Source: Bin25 sp026709415
GTDB taxonomy: Bacteria; Bacteroidota; Bacteroidia; Flavobacteriales; Flavobacteriaceae
Direction of reading: 5' to 3'
Length of the DNA stretch: 64,000 bases
NCBI GenBank assembly: GCA_965200045.1
Contig: OZ241330.1
Location: 310,001 to 374,000, forward strand
The notes beneath the pieces were generated by a model. The model did no database searches, was not told the origin of the DNA, and saw only the letters and a list, made by a program, of their open reading frames with translations. Of the stretch, positions 42,110-50,813 are shown piece by piece (positions within the stretch are counted from its first letter, which is position 1; the number at the start of each line of letters is the position of its first letter). The position numbers were made by a program, and so were the translations under genes.

Positions 42110-42540
42110 GATAATTGGGTATTGAAGACATGCCATTTGATTTTTGGGTTGAGACCATAAACTCCATCTATACTGAATGAAATCACGGCATCGACATAAA
42201 GATTTGGTGAATCGGAACGTTGACGTCGTATATTAGAAAATTCAATATCGAGCAGTTTCTATTGCATCACTTCTGTATATTCTTCATACGTACTATACTA
42301 ATTCCGTTTCTTCGGAATCATAAAGAACCGAGAAAGGATTATCACCACACAGCAAGGAATGAGATTGAGATACCCCACATTTAGGGTGTTTTGTCGACGC
42401 CCTAATGTGCCGCTTCTCCAGAATAAATCCGAGCATCATAGAAATCAAATGGTTGAAACGTGTTTTTATCCCTAACTAATCGATGATTGACAATATCTGT
42501 ATTCGAATCATCGATGATTTTAACTTCCCTATTTTTCAGG
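42110..42540 (-). pseudogene. Remnants of a decayed gene upstream of the MntA/HepT pair
   Basis: On the minus strand three protein-like stretches lie in order but are broken by stops and shifts: about 42540-42410 (NREVKIIDDSNTDIVNHRLV..., FQPFDFYDARIYSGEAAH), about 42360-42305 (LCGDNPFSVLYDSEETELV) and about 42250-42115 (LLDIEFSNIRRQRSDSPNLY, FSIDGVYGLNPKIKWHVF). They look like one former gene, but I do not recognise the family. The interval also holds a hairpin near 42383-42417 (CACATTTAGGGTG / CGCCCTAATGTG). Confidence 0.35.
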
Positions 42541-42557
42541 TTTCTGTTGTACTTGAA

Positions 42558-43133
42558 TCAATCGAATTCATAGATTTTCTTAGGAGTAATCAAATAATTG
42601 AGTTTTTGATCTGCAGAGTGAACATCTTCAATTGATTGAATCGGAGCAAAAAACCCCAATCCAATTTTTAATATTGATGATACGCATTGATTTAAAAATC
42701 GGTCATAATACCCTTTTCCATAACCCAGTCTATACCCCCTTTGGTCTGCCACAATTAAAGGCAAAAAAGCAACTTGAAGTATTTCTGGATTTTCTTTATC
42801 TATCTCCGTAGGTTCCGGAATAAACCATTGATTGTTTCTCAATAAAGTGTTTTTAGAGAATGGATGTATTTCTAATTCTTGTCCATTGACTTTTGGAACA
42901 AATACTTGTTTTTTCTTTTTCCACAACAGATCAATCAGTTGCAAAGTTTTCACTTCTTTATGATTTGAATTTTTAGAAGTCAGATAAACATGATAATTCT
43001 GATAGGACCATACATTAAGAGATCTTGTTTGGTTGGTTATCATTTCGGAATATTTGGCATGTCTTTGGTCTGATAAGACAAATCTTTGATGACTATAATA
43101 GCTTCGAAGTTCTTGTTTGTTTCCTCTTTGCAT
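42558..43133 (-). CDS. 5-formyltetrahydrofolate cyclo-ligase
   Basis: 191 residues. The enzyme converts 5-formyl-THF to 5,10-methenyl-THF with ATP, returning stored folate to one-carbon metabolism. The C-terminal signature VADQRGYRLGYGKGYYDRFL is present, as are the basic N terminus (KQELRSYYSHQRFVLSDQRHAKYSE) and the IHPFSKNTLLRNNQWFIPEP region that binds substrate. Length matches the family. Monocistronic by position. Confidence 0.92.
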   Translation of the reverse strand: MQRGNKQELRSYYSHQRFVLSDQRHAKYSEMITNQTRSLNVWSYQNYHVYLTSKNSNHKEVKTLQLIDLLWKKKKQVFVPKVNGQELEIHPFSKNTLLRNNQWFIPEPTEIDKENPEILQVAFLPLIVADQRGYRLGYGKGYYDRFLNQCVSSILKIGLGFFAPIQSIEDVHSADQKLNYLITPKKIYEFD

Positions 43134-43196
43134 GTCTTGTAAAATAGTCGGGCACTTCTAGATAACTTAATCTATCATCAAGAACCCCTAGTATTA

Positions 43197-44456
43197 TTAC
43201 CCGCCCGGAACCTTTTCTATGATCTCATTTGGCATTGCTGGAGAAGAATCATTTTTTAAGAGTCCCGTTTCTGCTCTACTGAACAAAGCTTGCATGATTA
43301 ATTTTTTTTCTTCTTTTCCTACAGCAGAATCCTTCAACAAGGATAAATAGAAATAAGTCAACGTAAATCTTTCTTCACAATCTCGAGCCAAGTGGAAAGA
43401 ACTGAACATTACTTTGTTTACAGCTCTTATGGCAAAAGCCATAAACGAAATGATAGTAATATAGATTATTGACCATCTGATAGCTCCACTTTTATCGCCT
43501 TCAAAAAATGACTCATAAATCTGCTCTGGTGTGATCCAAAGTAATAGACCTAACGAGGTAACAACGATTAGAATAAGCCCAATCATGATAAACAAGGTTA
43601 AATTACCGTGCTTCTTTAATTCTTTGCTCCTTCTAGACCAGTATTTTGCAGGTTCTTCCAGTTTTAATTTATCTCTGTATGTGGTTTCTAATTCCTTCAT
43701 TCTTTTATTTGACTCCGCGTTAAAAGTTTTGAAATCTCTATTTGCATCATAAAACCATTCATTAAAAGATTTTTCTTTATCATCTTTTAATGCATCAATT
43801 GCATTGGCGTATTCTGTGCATTTTTCGTCAGCCCTTTTTAGATGTTCCACCAATTCACTCTCAAGTTTTGGTAAACTATTTTGAAATCGAGTTCTTAATC
43901 TATCTAGCGATAGCTTCTCCTTATTTCTTCTTTCAGTGATAGCTGTCGAATCCTTCAATCTAAATTCGTAAGCGAGTATGTATCCATTAAACTCATCTAA
44001 ATTGTTTATGCCTCTGAAGTTTCCAATAATATAATTATAAGCGGCAGCATGAGATTGAGGGTGGTTTTTAAAGACTTCAATTAAAAAATCGGTTTCTGGG
44101 CAGTCAAATGTGAAAATATTTTGATTGTTGTTTTGTATTTGATTTTTTATTCCGTCAAACGAATAATTCAAATTGGAATCGTTTTCCTGTATACTACCGT
44201 ATGAATTTATAAAGTCTACAAGCTGATTTTTTATGGACCAAAAATGATTTTTAGAAGCACTCAGTTCTCTTGGTAAGTTTTCGCCTAGTTTTTCCCAACC
44301 TCTGATTTGTCGATTTACAAACTGATACAGATGTGCAAAGCCTTTGAATTGGTAATCTAAATTCAAATGACTATAGTTTAAATTAAATTCAACAGAATTA
44401 AACCACTTGGTATTTACTGTTTGGCTTATTTTTTTTCTTAATTCAGTTTGTGTCAT
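43197..44456 (-). CDS. Two-TM protein, DUF6161-like, unknown function
   Basis: 419 residues. A long helical cytoplasmic N-terminal part (coiled coil about 180-275: ERRNKEKLSLDRLRTRFQN..., KLKLEEPAKYWSRRSKELKKHG) precedes two TM segments (about 284-307 and 326-345). A conserved-looking tail follows (MFSSFHLARDCEERFTLTYFYLSLLKDSAV). This resembles proteins annotated DUF6161; I recall the domain without certainty. Such proteins often appear in accessory regions. No partner gene is adjacent. Confidence 0.7.
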   Translation of the reverse strand: MTQTELRKKISQTVNTKWFNSVEFNLNYSHLNLDYQFKGFAHLYQFVNRQIRGWEKLGENLPRELSASKNHFWSIKNQLVDFINSYGSIQENDSNLNYSFDGIKNQIQNNNQNIFTFDCPETDFLIEVFKNHPQSHAAAYNYIIGNFRGINNLDEFNGYILAYEFRLKDSTAITERRNKEKLSLDRLRTRFQNSLPKLESELVEHLKRADEKCTEYANAIDALKDDKEKSFNEWFYDANRDFKTFNAESNKRMKELETTYRDKLKLEEPAKYWSRRSKELKKHGNLTLFIMIGLILIVVTSLGLLLWITPEQIYESFFEGDKSGAIRWSIIYITIISFMAFAIRAVNKVMFSSFHLARDCEERFTLTYFYLSLLKDSAVGKEEKKLIMQALFSRAETGLLKNDSSPAMPNEIIEKVPGG

Positions 44457-44637
44457 GATTTATCCATTTAATGATAATTCATTGGTATAATCAGTGTTAA
44501 CAATGTGAAAATACTCTTTTATCCATTAAAACTTGTTTTGAAAAATTTCTCTGCTAATGTTCATTATATTGAAAATGATTTGATTGATTTAAATTTTAAC
44601 ATTCCTTCACCATAAGCCCAATGTTTAGTTTTGCTTT

Positions 44638-46080
44638 TTGATACTAAAAAAGTTGAATTCAGTAAAAAACATTTGTTGTATTGGTGCGGGCTATGTGGGT
44701 GGACCTACCATGGCTGTCATTGCATTAAAGTGCCCAGAAATAAAGGTTACGGTAGTCGATATTGATCAAAAGAAAATAGAAGCTTGGAATTCCCAAGACT
44801 TATCTCAATTACCAGTTTACGAACCAGGGCTTCAGGAGGTCATTCAAAAAGTACGAGGAAAAAATTTGTTTTTCAGCAATGATATTGATCACGCTATCCT
44901 AGAATCAGAAATGATATTTATGGCCGTGAATACCCCCACCAAAACCAGCGGTGAAGGAAAAGGAATGGCTGCGGACCTAACCTATGTGGAACAATGTGCC
45001 AAGCGAATTGGGAAAGTGGCTCAATCCGATAAAATCGTTATCGAAAAGTCAACACTTCCTGTGAGAACGGCTGAAAAAATTAAAGACGTCTTCAAACAAC
45101 AAAACCAAACGGTGCACTTTGAAGTCCTATCCAATCCTGAATTTCTAGCAGAAGGGACCGCCATTGAAGATCTGTTTTATTCTGATCGAGTGCTTATTGG
45201 AGGAGATCCCACAACCAAAGGTCAACAAGCCATCAGACAATTAGTCAATATCTATCAGCGTTGGATCCCCAAAGAAAAAATCCTCACCTCAAATATTTGG
45301 TCCGCAGAATTATCCAAATTAGCTTCTAACGCCATGTTGGCCCAGAGGATTTCTTCAATCAATGCCCTCAGTGCTCTTTGTGAAAAGACAGGAGCCAACA
45401 TCCATGAAGTAGCCGAGGCCATCGGCATGGACCAACGAATTGGACCGATGTTTTTAAAGTGTTCGGTAGCTTTTGGAGGGAGTTGTTTTAAAAAAGATGT
45501 CCTCAACTTGGTGTACATGTGCCAAACTTTAGGATTGAATCAGGTGGCCGATTATTGGGAAAGCATTATACACATCAACCACTACCAAACCCACCGTTTT
45601 ACTGATTTAATCATTGAACATTTAGAAAAAGACACTAGTGTAAAAAGATCGGAACAAAGCGTATGTCTTTTGGGTTGGGCCTTTAAAAAAAATACCAATG
45701 ACTCTCGAGAATCTCCGGCCATAAAAATAGGCTACAAACTTTTGGAATTGGGATTCCTTTTATCGGTTTATGATCCTATGGTTGCTTCAAAAAGAATACA
45801 AGCCGATCTCTTATCCTACCATCGTGAATTAGAACGGGCCTCATCAACGATGGATCAAAGAATGAAAATGTTAACCATCCATTCCTCTGTGCATGACGCC
45901 ATCAAAGGAACTTCAGCGATAGCCATTATTACCGAGTGGGATGAATTCAAAGATCTTGATTGGAATCGAATCATCAATGGTTCAAAAAACGAATTAAAAA
46001 TCTTTGATGGACGTGATATTGTCGATTCCAAAAGCATTAGTGATACTCGAAAACTCTATAAAATTGGGGTTGACTTATAA
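44638..46080 (+). CDS. UDP-glucose 6-dehydrogenase
   Basis: 480 residues, the long eukaryote-like form. It oxidises UDP-glucose to UDP-glucuronate with two NAD+, supplying envelope polysaccharides. The N-terminal NAD fold shows GAGYVGGPT (16-24); AVNTPTK and EKSTLPV follow; the catalytic cysteine is C283 in FGGSCFKKD; the C-terminal domain has WAFKKNTNDSRESPA. The start is a TTG at 44638, with no ATG before the Rossmann motif. The 3' end overlaps uvrC by 6 bases in convergent orientation. Confidence 0.93.
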   Translation: MILKKLNSVKNICCIGAGYVGGPTMAVIALKCPEIKVTVVDIDQKKIEAWNSQDLSQLPVYEPGLQEVIQKVRGKNLFFSNDIDHAILESEMIFMAVNTPTKTSGEGKGMAADLTYVEQCAKRIGKVAQSDKIVIEKSTLPVRTAEKIKDVFKQQNQTVHFEVLSNPEFLAEGTAIEDLFYSDRVLIGGDPTTKGQQAIRQLVNIYQRWIPKEKILTSNIWSAELSKLASNAMLAQRISSINALSALCEKTGANIHEVAEAIGMDQRIGPMFLKCSVAFGGSCFKKDVLNLVYMCQTLGLNQVADYWESIIHINHYQTHRFTDLIIEHLEKDTSVKRSEQSVCLLGWAFKKNTNDSRESPAIKIGYKLLELGFLLSVYDPMVASKRIQADLLSYHRELERASSTMDQRMKMLTIHSSVHDAIKGTSAIAIITEWDEFKDLDWNRIINGSKNELKIFDGRDIVDSKSISDTRKLYKIGVDL

Positions 46081-47898
46081 GTCTTCCGTTGGTGTCTTAT
46101 CGCTTAATTTTTGAATTTCTTCAAATATTTTTTGACCTCTGTGTTGCCCCAAAATATTTTGTAATTCATCTAGAGAGGCCTCTTCGACTCTTTTGAAAGA
46201 CTTAAACTTTCGAAGCAATTTCGTTTTGGTTTTTTCACCCACACCCGGGATGAAGTCCAACTTCGAAGACAAACTGCTTTTAGATCTTTTAGATCGATGG
46301 TGATTTAAACTGAACCGATGCGCTTCATCACGTGCCATTTGAATGACTTGAAGCGTTTCTGATCGTTTATCGATATAAAGCGGTTGTGAATCATTTTGAA
46401 GAAATATTTCTTCTAATTTTTTGGCAATCCCAATAGCGGTGATTTTGTCTTTTAAACCCAATACCTCCAAACTTTTCAAACAAGAAGACAGTTGTCCTTT
46501 TCCACCATCCACAATAATCAATGCTGGTAATGAAGCATTTTCCTCTACCAATCGTTTATAACGTCTTAAAATCACCTCTTCCATCGATGCAAAGTCATCA
46601 GGTCCAATGACGGTTTTAATATTGTAATGTCGATATTCTTTTTTACTCGGTTTCCCATTTCGAAAGACCACACAGGCCGATACGGGATGAGTGCCTTGAA
46701 TATTGGAGTTATCAAAGCATTCGATATGACGGGGTTCCACCTTGAGTCGTAAATCTTTTTTCATCTGTTGCATCAGACGATCGATATGACGACTAGGGTC
46801 GGTTATTTTAATTTGTTTGAATCGTTCGATTCGAAAATATTTGGCATTTCTCAGAGAGAGTTCGATCAGCTTTTTTTTATCTCCTTTTTGAGGAACCTTG
46901 ATGATTGTTTTTTCATCCAAAACAAATGGATGTGAAGCAATAATATGATTCGATTGACGGTCAAATCGCTGCCGCAGTTCGATAACCGTCAAAGTCAATA
47001 ATGTGGCGTTATCCTCGTCTAATTTTTTTTTGATTTCCATGGTGTGGCATCGAACAATCGCGCCATGATTGACTTGAAGATAATTGACATAAGCGTATGA
47101 AGGGTCCGAAAGGATGCTATAAACATCCAAATTGTGGATTGTCGGATGAACAATCATGGATTTTTTTTGATAATCTTCAAGACTTTCCATTTTTTCTTTA
47201 ATCTCTTGTGCTCTTTCAAATTTCTTTTGATCCGCATATTGTTTCATCTGTATCTTAAAACCGCTTAAAGAATCCTTAAAATTTCCGTTGAAAATTTTTC
47301 TAACCTGCTGAATGTTTTGATCATACTCATTTTCTTCAAATTTTGCTTCGCAAGGCCCTTTGCAATTCCCTATATGATATTCTAGACAAACTTTATACTT
47401 TTTTTGAAAGATCTTTTCTTCGCTTAAATCATAATGACAAGTTCTGAGTGGATATAACGCCTTGGTTAAATCCATTAAGGTACGTACCGTCTTAAAATTT
47501 GGATAGGGTCCAAAGTATTCCGAACCATCCTTGATTTTTTTTCGGGTATAAAAAACTCTTGGAAAACGTTCTTTTTTAATACAAAGCCATGGATAGGTTT
47601 TATCATCTTTGAGCATCACATTATAACGAGGTTGATATTGTTTGATCAAATTGTTTTCTAGTAGCAACGCATCGAGCTCCGTTTCAACAACTGTCGTTTC
47701 CAATCGATGGATTCGGCTCACCATCATTTGGGTTTTCCGATGATCATGCTTGGTCTTAAAATAGGATTTGACCCTTTTGTTTAAGTTTTTAGCCTTCCCC
47801 ACATAAAGTAACCTATTCTTTTGATCATAAAACTGATATACCCCACATTCATGAGGTAATTCTTTGATTTGTGACTCTAATTCTGTCCTCGTCATCAA
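46075..47898 (-). CDS. uvrC: UvrABC system protein C (excinuclease subunit)
   Basis: 607 residues. UvrC makes both incisions around bulky DNA lesions. The N-terminal GIY-YIG nuclease begins CGVYQFYDQKNRLLYVGKAKN (about 18-38). A cysteine cluster near 160-185 (CHYDLSEE..., CLEYHIGNCKGPCEA) and a UVR region (about 200-235) follow. The RNase H-like domain has HIECFDNSNIQGTHPVSACVVF and LIIVDGGKGQLSS, and the C terminus carries helix-hairpin-helix motifs (FIPGVGEKTKTKLLRKF). All expected parts are present and the length is normal. Confidence 0.96.
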   Translation of the reverse strand: MMTRTELESQIKELPHECGVYQFYDQKNRLLYVGKAKNLNKRVKSYFKTKHDHRKTQMMVSRIHRLETTVVETELDALLLENNLIKQYQPRYNVMLKDDKTYPWLCIKKERFPRVFYTRKKIKDGSEYFGPYPNFKTVRTLMDLTKALYPLRTCHYDLSEEKIFQKKYKVCLEYHIGNCKGPCEAKFEENEYDQNIQQVRKIFNGNFKDSLSGFKIQMKQYADQKKFERAQEIKEKMESLEDYQKKSMIVHPTIHNLDVYSILSDPSYAYVNYLQVNHGAIVRCHTMEIKKKLDEDNATLLTLTVIELRQRFDRQSNHIIASHPFVLDEKTIIKVPQKGDKKKLIELSLRNAKYFRIERFKQIKITDPSRHIDRLMQQMKKDLRLKVEPRHIECFDNSNIQGTHPVSACVVFRNGKPSKKEYRHYNIKTVIGPDDFASMEEVILRRYKRLVEENASLPALIIVDGGKGQLSSCLKSLEVLGLKDKITAIGIAKKLEEIFLQNDSQPLYIDKRSETLQVIQMARDEAHRFSLNHHRSKRSKSSLSSKLDFIPGVGEKTKTKLLRKFKSFKRVEEASLDELQNILGQHRGQKIFEEIQKLSDKTPTEDL

Positions 47899-48012
47899 TT
47901 CTCTAAAATGGAATAAAAAATCTAAATATCAAGATAACTTATCTTAAATTAAACCACCGAAACTAATTGGCATATCAATCGTTTTGTGTTTTTTAAAATT
48001 CATCATTAATTC

Positions 48013-48456
48013 ATGAGAATGATGTTTTATCAAAGTTTTTTGTTTGCACAACTCATCATTACCTATTTGTTAATTGGATTGCTTGGACTTAGTATCATGC
48101 TAGGAATTTTCTTTCTTTATAAGAATAAAAACCCTTCAAAATATTACTTCTCCATCGTTCGATATTCTCTAGTGCTAGCATACTTACAACTAATCCTATT
48201 AACCATCCATTATTTTGTTTCTCCCCATTATAAACTTTGGAATCAACTTAAGTTTTTAGAAATTTTCAATTCCTCAGTTCAACGGTTTATACTCCTAGAA
48301 CAACCGGCGATCAATTTTTTGGCTGTTTTTTTAGTCACCCTCGGTTATACTTTGCACTTGAGACAATTGAATCCTGAAAAATTATTTTTTCGAATCATTA
48401 TTTTTTATGGGTTAAGTCTTCTATGTTTTTTGTTTGGGGCACCGATTCGATATTGA
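48013..48456 (+). CDS. Four-TM hypothetical membrane protein
   Basis: 147 residues with hydrophobic segments at about 8-36, 54-72, 95-112 and 125-142. Not recognised. It is divergent from uvrC with about 115 AT-rich bases between them and converges on the GNAT gene. A small integral inner-membrane protein; no catalytic residue pattern seen. Confidence 0.65.
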   Translation: MRMMFYQSFLFAQLIITYLLIGLLGLSIMLGIFFLYKNKNPSKYYFSIVRYSLVLAYLQLILLTIHYFVSPHYKLWNQLKFLEIFNSSVQRFILLEQPAINFLAVFLVTLGYTLHLRQLNPEKLFFRIIIFYGLSLLCFLFGAPIRY

Positions 48457-48478
48457 TTTAAGATTTTTAATTCCCCTC

Positions 48479-49045
48479 CTATCTCTTTCTTGACTCAGTC
48501 CAATCCCATAGAACAACACTATAGGAATTGCTTTTATAATGCGTGGTTTGAATTTCTTTAAAACCTCGTAATAGATGAGCTTTAAGGGATCCTTGATTTT
48601 TTAAATCGACAGAAGTAATACAATAGTCGTAGTCATTTCGATAATTCTGTTGGAATCCTTTGTAAATGTTTTGAGCGATTTTCTGTCGACGATATGATTT
48701 TGAAACGCACAGTTGTCCCACAACGATATATTTAGCTTTTTTGAGTTGCATCGATTGATACTTTGTGTTTTCGATAAATTGAATTAAATCGTCGAGCATA
48801 TGATGGATTCCTGTAGAATGTTTTGTCGCTGCTAATGCATAGCCAACGACTTTGTTGTTGTCGACGGCAATGACTGATGAAGCGATTTCATACAATGCTT
48901 TTAAATCATCTAGAGAGTAGTTGATGGTGATAAACCCTTCTGAATATTGTTCTTTTTCAGAAAGATTAGAATGATGATTTTCTGACAAAAGAGTCTTAAT
49001 ACCAATGAGGTCTTTTTCAGATTGGGCTATTCGAATATCAATCAA
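48479..49045 (-). CDS. GNAT-family N-acetyltransferase
   Basis: 188 residues with a GNAT fold: NNKVVGYALAATK (strand 4), IVVGQLCVSKSYRRQKIAQNIYKGF, in which the acetyl-CoA loop R-R-Q-K-I-A corresponds to the Q/RxxGxG/A motif, and YDYCITSVDLKNQGSLKAHLLRGFKEI (motif B). The substrate is unknown. It starts 20 bases after the hydroxyacid dehydrogenase gene on the same strand, probably cotranscribed. Confidence 0.85.
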   Translation of the reverse strand: MIDIRIAQSEKDLIGIKTLLSENHHSNLSEKEQYSEGFITINYSLDDLKALYEIASSVIAVDNNKVVGYALAATKHSTGIHHMLDDLIQFIENTKYQSMQLKKAKYIVVGQLCVSKSYRRQKIAQNIYKGFQQNYRNDYDYCITSVDLKNQGSLKAHLLRGFKEIQTTHYKSNSYSVVLWDWTESRKR

Positions 49046-49064
49046 AATGAAAATTTAGAAGGCA

Positions 49065-50009
49065 TTAATACATTCGATTAGAGTGAACCTGATGCAATAA
49101 TGGTTCTCCGACACGGACTCTTCGAAAATTTTCCAAGACTTGATGGACCCCTTCTTGTGGAAATGAAAAACTGGCATTATGTGGGGTAATCATGATTTTA
49201 TGATGGTTCCAGAGAAGACTATCTGATGGTAAGGGTTCTGTTTCAAAAACATCAAGACAAGCTCCCGTTAGAATCCCTTGGTCAATGGCTTTGAGAATAT
49301 CCTTTTCTTTTTGAATTTTTCCTCGAGCCACATTGATCAAATACGTAGGTTCTCTGAATTTTTCAAATAACTCCATATTGAGTAATCCTTTTGTTTTGTT
49401 TGTCAGTGGAACCGTACACACCAATACATTGATTTGGGATAAAAAGGCATCCAATTGATGGCCACTATAGGTCGGAAAACTGGTTTTTTTAGGACTCAAA
49501 CTATATCCCATCACTTGATGTCCCAAAATATTCAGTTTTTTAGCAGCATCCATCCCCAAATGACCGAGGCCTAAAATCCCTATTCTTAACTCTCGCTCAT
49601 CATAATCATACTGCTTCCATTGTTTTACTTTTTTTAGTTCAATAAAATCATACCAATGCCGGTGGTAGTTTAAAACAGCTGTGATGATATAATTACTCAT
49701 TGAAAAAGCCATCTGCGGATCGACGATACGACAAATTGGAATCTTTTTTGAAACCGATGGATCCCAGACAATGTGATCCGCACCAGCTCCCATCGAATAA
49801 ATCAATTTTAGATTTTTAAACGTTGAATAATCTATTCCCTGTTTCCCCCATACCATAATGCACTGAACGTGGTCTGGATAAGGTGATGTATATCCAACGT
49901 CCAAAGGAATGTGGGGAGCTATTTGTCGAAAAGAACGAATCCACTTGGCTTGTGGTTCTTTGGGAGCTGCTATTAAAAAACGCACCATTTGAAATTTAAA
50001 CGGCCTCAA
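49065..50009 (-). CDS. D-2-hydroxyacid dehydrogenase (glyoxylate/hydroxypyruvate reductase type)
   Basis: 314 residues (a start at the second Met, 49988, gives MVRFLIAAPKEP and may be the real one). An NAD(P)-dependent reductase of 2-keto acids. The nucleotide-binding motif is GILGLGHLGMDAAKKL; catalytic residues lie in LINVARG (Arg), DVFETEPLP (Glu) and MITPHNAS (His). The GhrA-like N terminus and the W-rich substrate lid suggest glyoxylate or hydroxypyruvate as substrate. Confidence 0.9.
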   Translation of the reverse strand: MRPFKFQMVRFLIAAPKEPQAKWIRSFRQIAPHIPLDVGYTSPYPDHVQCIMVWGKQGIDYSTFKNLKLIYSMGAGADHIVWDPSVSKKIPICRIVDPQMAFSMSNYIITAVLNYHRHWYDFIELKKVKQWKQYDYDERELRIGILGLGHLGMDAAKKLNILGHQVMGYSLSPKKTSFPTYSGHQLDAFLSQINVLVCTVPLTNKTKGLLNMELFEKFREPTYLINVARGKIQKEKDILKAIDQGILTGACLDVFETEPLPSDSLLWNHHKIMITPHNASFSFPQEGVHQVLENFRRVRVGEPLLHQVHSNRMY

Positions 50010-50110
50010 AATTAAACATCATGCCATGAATTTGGTGATGTATCGTTCATAAGTTTCATGTAACTATTGGTATGATTTTTGGGTTTCTTGAGAAGGAAAT
50101 GGCTTTTGGT

Positions 50111-50118
50111 TAATTTTG
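50111..50118 (+). promoter_or_regulatory. Bacteroidota -7 box TAATTTTG, possibly leaderless start
   Basis: TAATTTTG fits TAnnTTTG exactly and lies only five bases before the ATG at 50124. If used, transcription would start at or next to the ATG, giving a leaderless mRNA. Confidence 0.5.
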
Positions 50119-50123
50119 CAATA

Positions 50124-50807
50124 ATGAAGCATCGGTTGAACTTTTTGGTCTCTATTTTATTGGTTTTGACCAATGGAGGGTTTTTTGTAGCTTCATTGAG
50201 TCAAACCCCCACTGATAATCGCCGGACCATCCATCTTTTTAATGCCGAAAACCGAGAATCGAACACCTCATCTTTACTGCCTCAAAACAATCGTTCTTTT
50301 TTATCTGGCAATAATTTCAGTCCTTTTCAACCCCAACCCAACGAAACAGCATCACCGAACACCTTTAACATGACGGGAGGAGAAAAGTTTATCGATCCAG
50401 GAGAACAGTACCTCAGGAAGTTAAACCATTCATCCCGTTCCAACAATAATGAAGATCGATCTTTGATGAGTCGAGTCGATGTGTTTTTGGGGGACATTCG
50501 AGATGATGGGGATTTTGTTCAAATCGCCCTCAGAGATCATGAATATCCAGATGGAGACCTCATTCGAGTCTATGTCAATGACATCGAAGTTTTTCCGAGA
50601 ATTCTTTTACATGAACGGTATTCCATTCTTCAGGTTCAATTAGCACCTGGATTTAATAAATTGGACTTTCTGGCCCTCAACCAAGGTTCTTCAGGTCCAA
50701 ACACAGCTGAAATCAAAGTATTTAACGATCATGGGAATTTGGTTGGCAATGACCGGTGGTATATGGCTACCGGGGTCAAAGCAACCTATTTGGTAGTCAA
50801 AGAATAA
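50124..50807 (+). CDS. Exported protein of unknown function
   Basis: 227 residues from ATG 50124; an in-frame start at 50079 would bury the signal peptide. MKHRLNFLVSILLVLTNGGFFVASLSQ is a Sec signal. A disordered Asn/Pro/Ser-rich segment follows (about 28-95). The C-terminal domain is beta-rich (VDVFLGDIRDDGDFVQIALRD, GDLIRVYVNDIEVFPRILLHERY, FNKLDFLALNQGSSGPNTAEIKVFND), resembling secreted beta-sandwich proteins of Bacteroidota. It is followed 6 bases later by the symporter gene. Envelope-associated; role unknown. Confidence 0.75.
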   Translation: MKHRLNFLVSILLVLTNGGFFVASLSQTPTDNRRTIHLFNAENRESNTSSLLPQNNRSFLSGNNFSPFQPQPNETASPNTFNMTGGEKFIDPGEQYLRKLNHSSRSNNNEDRSLMSRVDVFLGDIRDDGDFVQIALRDHEYPDGDLIRVYVNDIEVFPRILLHERYSILQVQLAPGFNKLDFLALNQGSSGPNTAEIKVFNDHGNLVGNDRWYMATGVKATYLVVKE

Positions 50808-50813
50808 TCTAGT

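Noticed and set aside
41922..42167. N-terminal extension of the MntA frame
   Set aside because: The residues are not antitoxin-like, and the stretch overlaps remnants in another frame; ATG 41921 matches the family start.
42383..42417. Hairpin as an intrinsic terminator
   Set aside because: The stem is imperfect with a large loop and lacks a T tract on either side.
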